From: Helopsaltes ochotensis | Taxonomy: Eukaryota; Chordata; Aves; Passeriformes; Locustellidae | DNA length: 64,000 bases | Direction of reading: 5' to 3' | Assembly (NCBI GenBank): GCA_013400155.1 | Contig: VXBM01000191.1 | Location: 171,008-235,007, forward strand | In this document: piece after piece, positions 58,088 through 64,000 of the stretch | Layout: each line of letters opens with the position of its first letter | How positions within the stretch are numbered: the stretch's first letter is position 1 | The notes under the pieces: generated by a model | The model's input: the letters and a program-made list of their open reading frames with translations, nothing else | What the model was told of the DNA's origin: nothing | The model's database searches: none | Position numbers and translations under genes: made by a program

Positions 58088-59205
58088 AGATGAGTGAAGA
58101 GCTGTGGAATTTGTCTACCTGGAATTTATTCTCTGACAAAGTTTCCCACACCATTCTCCTGGAGACTCTGGATGTTTGTGGCTTAGATGGATGTACCGTT
58201 TGCTCGGTAAAAAAACTGGCTGGATGGCTGGGCCCAGAGGGTGGAGGTGAATGGAATTACATCCAGCGAGTGGCTGGTCACAAGTGGTATCCCCCAAGAC
58301 TCAGTGTGGGGGCCAGCCCTGTTTAATACATTTAACAATGGTCTGGATGAGGGGATCAAGTGCACCCTCAGTCAGTTCACAAATGACACCAAGTTAGGCA
58401 GGAGTGTTCATCTGCTGGAAGGCAGGAGGGCTCTCTGGAAGGATCTGGGCAGGCTGGATTGATGGGCTAAGGTCAATGGTACAAGATTCAGTAAGGTCAC
58501 TGCACTTGAGTCTTGGGCAGAGTGTGTGGAAAGCTGCCAGGAGGAAAAGGACTTGGAGGTGCACGTCAACAGTGGCTTAACAGGAGCCAGCTGTGCCCAG
58601 GTGGCCAGGAAAGCCAATGGCACCCTGGCCTGTGTCAGGACCAGTGTGGCCAGCAGGACCAGGGCAGTGATCATTCTCCTCACTAGTACTCAGCACTGGC
58701 AAGGCCACACCTCAAGTGCTGTGTTCAGTTTTGGGCCCCTCACTACATTGATGTGCTGGAGTTTGTCCAGAGAAGGGCAATAAAGCTGGGGAAGGTCTGG
58801 AGCACAAGTCCAATGAGCACTGACTGAGGGAGCTGGAGGTGTTTAGCCTGGAGAAAAGGAGGCTCAGGGGGGACCTTATCATTCTCCACAACTGCCTGAA
58901 AGGAGGCTGTAGCCAGGTGGGGGTTGGTGTCTTCTCCCAGGTAACAAGTGAAAGGACCAGAAATGGCTTCAAGTTGCACCTGAGGAGGTTTAGGTTCAAT
59001 ATTAGGAAGAATTTCTTCATTGAAATAATAGTCCAACATTGGAACAGACTGCCCAAGGAAGTGAGGGAGTCACCATCCCTGGATGTATGTAAAGGGCATG
59101 TAGATCTGGCACCTGGGGACATGGTTTAGTGATGGACTTGACAGTGCTGTGGTTGGACACAGTGATCCTAGAGGTCTTCCCGAACCAGAATGATTCTGTG
59201 AGTGT
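58088..59205 (+). mobile_element. CR1 LINE, about 1.1 kb, ORF2 reverse transcriptase dead
   Basis: A 5'-truncated CR1 in plus orientation, running from the reverse-transcriptase palm to the 3' end. Recognisable blocks in order: KVSHTILLETL with GLDGCTV (58138-58200); SGIPQDSVWGPALFN (58283-58327), the RT motif B region; FTNDTKLG (58376-58399), the catalytic FADD box, here with one of its two aspartates replaced by Asn; an EEKDLEVHV block near 58540; VCSGL..YIDVLEFVQRRAI-like text near 58720-58790 in shifted frames; then WNRLPKEVRESPSLDV near 59040-59088. The motif A aspartate is also lost. The reading frame shifts at least twice (near 58210-58240 and 58790-58840). The end shows ATGATTCTGTGAGTG (59190-59204), the CR1 terminus. 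Confidence 0.96.
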
Positions 59206-60035
59206 ATAACTGCAGGATTTCCCTGCCCTTGCTGTCCCTCACTTGTCACACTTGCTCAGTTACGTCTCCCATATGCCCGGTGATGCAGGATTGCTGTTTG
59301 CTTAAGCTTTTACTGGACTAAATTCGTAGGGAGTCAACCAGGACAAGATCTCTAGGACCATGGATTCACCAGGTGCTCACAGCTTCACTGCCTGAAGAGT
59401 TGCTTCCCCACAAAACTGGGGTTTGAGGCATCATGTGCCAACTTTCCTCTGCGAGCCCGTGTATCTTAGCTCATCACTTAGCCTAAGGATTTCCAGAGTT
59501 TCTGGTGAGATAGGTGTCTGAGGAAACCTTGGAGTGTTGATGATAGGGCTGGAAGGGCAGCAAGAATTTCATTTTGTGAAATATTTCAAGGTATTGACAC
59601 TTGTGTCAAAGGGCAATAAAACCAAGACCCTCTCAATTGCTATTGCCAAAAATAAAATAAAAATAATAATATAGGGAAAGAAAGGAAAGTACACACAGCA
59701 CAATAGCCAACAGCTCAGACCTCACTTGAGAAGTGGTCATTAATCTGGAAGAGGAAGAGCACTCCTTCCACCAGCCCACTCACCATCCTAGGGTGTGCCT
59801 CCCTAGGCTAGAGGTTCTTTACTGCACCCAAGGAAAAAAAATGCTTTCTGTGTTCTTCATCAAAAGCAGGCAAAAAACAATAGGTCCCTAAGGAAAGCCT
59901 TGGTTTTAATCTACTGCCTTTTCCAAGAAAACACCCCCTCCTTTTCTTAATCTCCCTTGCCATCTCCAGTTATAACATTCTTTTTGCCTGTTCTCCACCA
60001 CACAAAGAATCACAGCAGATCTGGTGCTCTTGAAA

Positions 60036-60070
60036 TTGTTTTTTGTTGTTGTTGTTGCTTGTTTGTTTTT
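60036..60070. repeat. (TTG)n/T-rich short tract
   Basis: ATTGTTTTTTGTTGTTGTTG followed by TTGCTTGTTTGTTTTT. Confidence 0.85.
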
Positions 60071-60244
60071 CCCAGTAGGGGAAAAATGAATCAGAATTTC
60101 AAAAGTATATTAAGAATATGTTTGGTGTAAGCAGTGTTGTGCCTGCGAAGTTTAAGTTTCTCCTAATCCTGCAGTGGATTAGTAATGAGCTTCAAGCAAA
60201 CAACCTTATCTGGAAAACTCATGGACAAGCAGGGTTCATCAGGG

Positions 60245-60281
60245 AGGTTTTCCCAAGGTTTTAAGGTTTTCCCAAGGTTTT
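60245..60281. repeat. Perfect 18-bp direct repeat, 19-bp period
   Basis: AGGTTTTCCCAAGGTTTT occurs twice separated by one A. Replication slippage is the likely cause. Confidence 0.9.
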
Positions 60282-61704
60282 GGTGGGCGTTTTGACAGTC
60301 AAAGTTAGCAAGTGGTCTACAAGACAAGCTTCACTGGGCTCATTTTGTATTGTAAGTCTGGGAGTGTATTTGCTCTAGAATAAATAGTAAATATTACTGA
60401 TAAGGAAATAATAACTAATATGTGCCAGAGATTTAATCACATATTATTGGAATTTTCATCTGTGAAACAAATAAAGGATTAGACCTTACGAACTGAAACT
60501 GCCTGACTGAATGGTGCATGAGAAATTTTGTTCAGAGGGGAGCTGCTGGGAAAATACCAATTTATGTAGTCAGCAGGAAAGCTGGAAAACATAAGTATCT
60601 CAAAATAAAAAATGAATGACTTGACAGAAATGTGTATTTTTAGGAAAACAGTCATTCATATTCTCTGCAGATTTGAAATGAATGATGGGATTTTCATTTT
60701 ATCAGAATTAAAACACTGCAGCTTCACAAAGAGAAATCTCATTAGTGAAGCTGCATATCTGAAAGTTCACAGTGAAAGGGCAACTGCTAAAAAAACCCCT
60801 TATATTTCATCATATCAACAAGAAGCCAGAAAAAAAATCTTTTAAATTCAGTTTAAAGTTTCTTAGAAGTTGAACTCAAACACAGTATTTTAGTGGTGCT
60901 GTTAAAATATTCTCAAGCAAATTGGTCATTTTTGGTTCTGTCAAGGAATTGAAGTCTCCCATTCGTGGCAATCAAGTTTTTCACAGAAGCCAGCTTGCAG
61001 CCTGAAAGGGACCCTCTTTTCCCAAATTCCCAGTGAAAAGGGGAGAACCAAGGAGAGGACCTAGCCCAGAGAGGGGCTGTTGGCATTCACCATCATCTCT
61101 GGTGGCCAAAGTAACGCAGGAGTCTCTGACAGATCAGGATCTGGAAGAGACTTAGCAGTAGTGAGTGTGCCTGAATTGAAAATTTCCCCCCAGTCTATCA
61201 CCTCCACCATGACTGTTGAGGTTTTCTGGAATGTCCAAGCCCTGCCAGATCCAGTTGAACCTCTTGGATGTTGTAGCACTAGATTTAAGGCCCTTCACTG
61301 CCAGCTTTTCAGTGAAGGGTTGAAATAAGGCTTCTTGCCTACAGCATAAGCACCCAGTTGATTGACTTTTTGGGTATTGGAGCTTCTCTTGGCAATTCCC
61401 TTTCCCATCAAAATCTTTAGGCAAGGATGGCCATTTCTCATCATGTTCCACAAGCAGCCTCTCAAGAGCTAAAATTCAGCTCTGAAAGCAACAGCAATTC
61501 TCAGATAATAGTGCAACCAGGCTTACAGTTTCCTTTTGTTCCTCCTGCCTTACTTTCATCCGATTCTGGTATTTCATCTAGCACTCAGCTTGGAAAGCTT
61601 TAGGCAGAGCTCCTTCCTTTGTTGTGTGCTTGCACACCTCACACAGACTGGGAAGACCAGAATCATGACGATACTTTGATACTCCTGTGCAACAATTAAT
61701 TGTG

Positions 61705-61721
61705 CACACACACACACACAA
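61705..61721. repeat. (CA)n short microsatellite
   Basis: About eight CA units followed by AACCCCCACC. Confidence 0.9.
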
Positions 61722-61842
61722 ACCCCCACCAACAGAAAAATGAGGATTTGTTGGTATTTGAGCTGCACTTGGCATCCCCAACCTCCCCATGCAGTCACCA
61801 GCTGTGTGCTGATGGGGTTTGGCCCTATAGGCCTGGGAAGAG

Positions 61843-61910
61843 GTTATCTAGCTTTGGGAAAGTCAATTAAATCTCAGTATGTCTCAGCTCCCCATAGATC
61901 TTTTAACCGT
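61843..61910 (+). mobile_element. Possible MIR-type SINE relic
   Basis: CTTTGGGAAAGTCAATTAAA then TCTCAGTATGTCTCAGCTCC and CCATAGATC parallel the MIR core (a CTTGGGCAAGTCACTTAA-like block, then CCTCAGTTTCCCCATCTG-like) in correct order and spacing. It is strongly diverged. The ends cannot be fixed. Confidence 0.4.
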
Positions 61911-62554
61911 GCTTTATGAACTGTTTTCTTCTTTGTGGCAGTGGATGCAGCATGTGCCAGCTGCCTCAGAGTCAAGGCACAGCGAGGTTAAACATAGATA
62001 TACACTAGGAACTAAATGTAATGGTCCTGCTGCTGTAAGACAAGATTTTTCCAGCCATTCAAGGCTCAGGGGAGTCTGTTAGTGTGTGTGATGTCTGTAT
62101 GTATTATATATGGTTTGGGGTGAATTGTAAATACATTCATGTACATATTTTGCATCCCTAATGCTTTCTTGATACAATTCATCTCATTGTTTCAGTGACT
62201 TCATGTTTTTCTTGTAACTACAGCACATGAGGAAATAATTTTTGCCCAGTAAATAAGGTTGCAAACAGAGAATCTTTTATTTTCTTAGTATTATCAGAGG
62301 AGGGCAGGATGGTTTGAAAGGAATGCAGCAGCTTGGAAACAGAAGAATACTGCTTTTATTTTTTTGCAGGTGTCAGTGTGCATAGGGGAATAGTTGTTAG
62401 CAAGAATTTTTGGAATAAATTAACACCTTCCAGAAATACCTTCGGCCTCAGACCAGCAAAGCAATTAAACATGTGCTCAGGTTGGAACACTGCCTATTTT
62501 GCAAGTCACTTATGTGCATAATGTTAAACAGAGGCTTAATTACTCTGCAAGATC

Positions 62555-63060
62555 ATACAAAAGCAGAGCTGGAAAGGACCTCAAGAGATGATCTACACCA
62601 GCCCTGACAGCTGTTTCGCTAACAGTCCTCCAATGACAGGGTTTGTACAGCCTCCTGGTACCTTGTTCCAACTATCCTTCAAATGAGAAAGTTTTGAGTT
62701 TTATTTTTGGGGTTTGGGATTTGGTTTTCATCCTTTTTTTTTTCCCTTTTCCCCCCAGGCTGCTAGCTTAAAATATCTTTGTGTAAAATAAACAAAACTC
62801 TCCTCAGCACAGAGAACAACTAGGCTCTTTTCTTCCTGTAACACCCTTTTTACATGTGGCAGGACTGACAGCATCTCTCTTGTTCTCCCCCGATCCTGTT
62901 TCTGTACTGAACAAAGATGGTTTCTCCAACCTTTGCTTGGATAATGTGTTTTTCACATCACATATCATCACCATTGCTCTCTTCTGAACTGGGGAATTGA
63001 TCTCATTTCAAGTAGGGAGCCAAGCTGATGTCCTACCAGTGTCTTTAATTTTTTCTCTTA
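62555..63060 (-). mobile_element. Old CR1-type LINE relic, 3' part
   Basis: In reverse complement this follows an ancestral amniote CR1 tail: GAGCTGGAAAGGACCTCAAG, CCAGCCCTGACAGCTGTTTC, CAGCCTCCTGGTACCTTGTT, then after a T/C-rich interruption (about 62700-62765) CAGAGAACAACTAGGCTCTT, CTCCAACCTTTGCTTGG and CATTGCTCTCTTCTGAACTG. The last parts correspond to the QRRATK and LEKRR coding segments. Heavily mutated with no usable frame. Confidence 0.72.
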
Positions 63061-63739
63061 CTTTTTTTATTTTTTATACACCCAGAGCAGGCCAATTTCC
63101 TTGTGTTTCATATCCAGCCCTCTTACTGATAAAAAAGAAACATCTTCTTTTCTATGTGCACATTGAGTTTCTCGTCCTCTGTATCTCCAAGATCACTTCT
63201 TGGTGTGCTGCCACTTCGGTCTACTTTATTTGGCATTCAAAAATACCTTTGCTGAATATCAAGCTGCAGATTTCAACTCCCTCCACAGTTTGGATCATCC
63301 TCTGGCTTTACAGCTAATGCTGTAAGAGCTGAGCTCACTGTCAGTCTCAGCCTCTGATGAATAAGGTGAAAAGAGAAGAGACTGGGATAAATGCAAGAAG
63401 GACATCCTTAAATGTCATCCTGCCCTGAATGATTGACACGTGGTCTCCAAGTGCATTTTGGAGCAGTAGCATGTTCAAGTGAATGTGATTTCACCAAGAT
63501 CATATTTTCCTCTTCTACTTCTCAGAACATTGTGCTGGAAAATGGCATTCTGCCTCTTTTTTAATTACTGGGCTACTTACCAAGTAAATTGGTCTGGCAT
63601 GCCATGTTATTAAAAATAAGAAGTATTCAAAAACTCTGCACTGGCTGATATTTGTCAACATATTGTTCTCTTGGGGTTGTAACTTGGTTATTTAATTATT
63701 CATTCTATTATCTTTCCATTTATCAAAGTTAGGCAGATT
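63061..63739. other. Diverged interval between two halves of the old LINE
   Basis: No block here is individually recognisable, but its length (about 680 bp) fits the missing central ORF2 between the flanking halves. It may be the same element, too decayed to read, or may include unrelated DNA. Confidence 0.35.
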
Positions 63740-63962
63740 AGTTTTGAATTCCCTGGCTCCTCCTTTTTCCTTTCTATAAAGACAGGTCCTCTCTCTGCCA
63801 TCTACCAGCCCTCTGGGACATCCCCTTTAAACCTAGAATTCCTGCAGATAATCACTAATAGCTCAGTCTGCTCTGATGAGTTCCTTAATTACACTAGTGT
63901 GAGTTTCATCAGACCTCTTAGATTTGAGAACATTATCTTTCTAAAACTTGTTTGGGCAATTC
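63740..63962 (-). mobile_element. Old CR1-type LINE relic, reverse-transcriptase N-terminal part
   Basis: In reverse complement the sequence matches the segment upstream of the CR1 reverse-transcriptase core (known as GPDGMHPRVLRELA... to EDWKKANVTP..FKKG): TTCCCTGGCTCCTCCTTTTT, CCAGCCCTCTGGGACATCCC, TGATGAGTTCCTTAATTACA and GTTTCATCAGACCTCTTAGA lie in the expected order. The distance to the 3' half at 62.55-63.06 kb agrees with one colinear element of about 1.4 kb. Confidence 0.7.
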
Positions 63963-64000
63963 CTTTTTTCTTTTTTCTTTTTTCTTTTTTCTTTTTTCTT
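63963..64000. repeat. (CTTTTTT)n microsatellite, runs off the window
   Basis: Five or more heptamer units of TTTTTTC continue to the last base. The true length is unknown because the window ends inside it. Confidence 0.95.

Larger units (their letters stand above)
59206..62554. other. Unique non-coding DNA with small repeats
   Basis: A-rich (AAAT)-like run at 59648-59672, (TTG)n tract at 60036-60070, a 19-bp-period duplication of AGGTTTTCCCAAGGTTTT (60245-60262 and 60264-60281) and (CA)n at 61705-61721. No gene is recognised. Confidence 0.45.

Noticed and set aside
63740..63962. Interpretation as a host-gene exon
   Set aside because: The order of blocks matches the CR1 ORF2 region upstream of the RT core in reverse orientation, so a LINE relic explains it better.
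1..64000. CRISPR array, tRNA or rRNA genes, bacterial operon or defence system
   Set aside because: No regularly spaced repeats, cloverleaf with A/B boxes, rRNA signature or compact gene cluster is visible. The repeat content is avian.

Overview
This window looks like ordinary non-coding nuclear DNA of a bird. The evidence is at least nine fragments of CR1 LINE retrotransposons, the dominant avian interspersed repeat, carrying the typical CR1 3' end and degraded ORF2 reverse-transcriptase homology. The rest is AT-leaning unique sequence with short microsatellites and no operon-like or dense coding structure. The CR1 types resemble those of neoavian birds, possibly a songbird, but the species cannot be fixed from this sequence alone. 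I recognise no complete protein-coding gene, rRNA, tRNA, CRISPR array or bacterial-type element. The longest open frames (about 150-185 codons) have no recognisable domains and are of the size expected by chance in 64 kb.

Layout. From 1 to 13 kb the sequence is mostly unique, with a CR1 3' tail at 2.4 kb, A/C-rich and G/T-rich simple tracts at 4.7 and 6.0 kb, a possible MIR relic at 8.7 kb and an enhancer-like AT-rich block at 11.5 kb. From 13 to 22 kb lie four CR1 pieces, the largest at 19.8-20.7 kb. From 22 to 31 kb the DNA is unique apart from a 79-bp CT microsatellite at 26.7 kb and several blocks rich in homeodomain-type cores. From 31 to 43 kb there is a CR1 fragment at 31.6 kb, a T/G tract at 34.4 kb, a candidate spliced exon at 38.1 kb, a small CpG cluster at 39.3 kb and a 49-bp tandem duplication at 40.3 kb. 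From 43 to 64 kb there is a very old LINE relic at 43.7-44.4 kb, a near-perfect hairpin at 44.96 kb, an enhancer-like block at 48.2 kb, a candidate coding exon at 57.6 kb, a long dead CR1 copy at 58.1-59.2 kb and an old minus-strand CR1 relic from 62.55 kb to near the window end, which closes in a T-rich microsatellite.

Functionally this is most consistent with an intron or an intergenic region. If anything is transcribed, the best places to look are the two plus-strand candidate exons (38.07-38.32 and 57.60-57.73 kb) and a possible minus-strand first exon running from the CpG cluster to a consensus splice donor at 38.98 kb. I found no previously undescribed biological system; the findings list the structures that remain unexplained.
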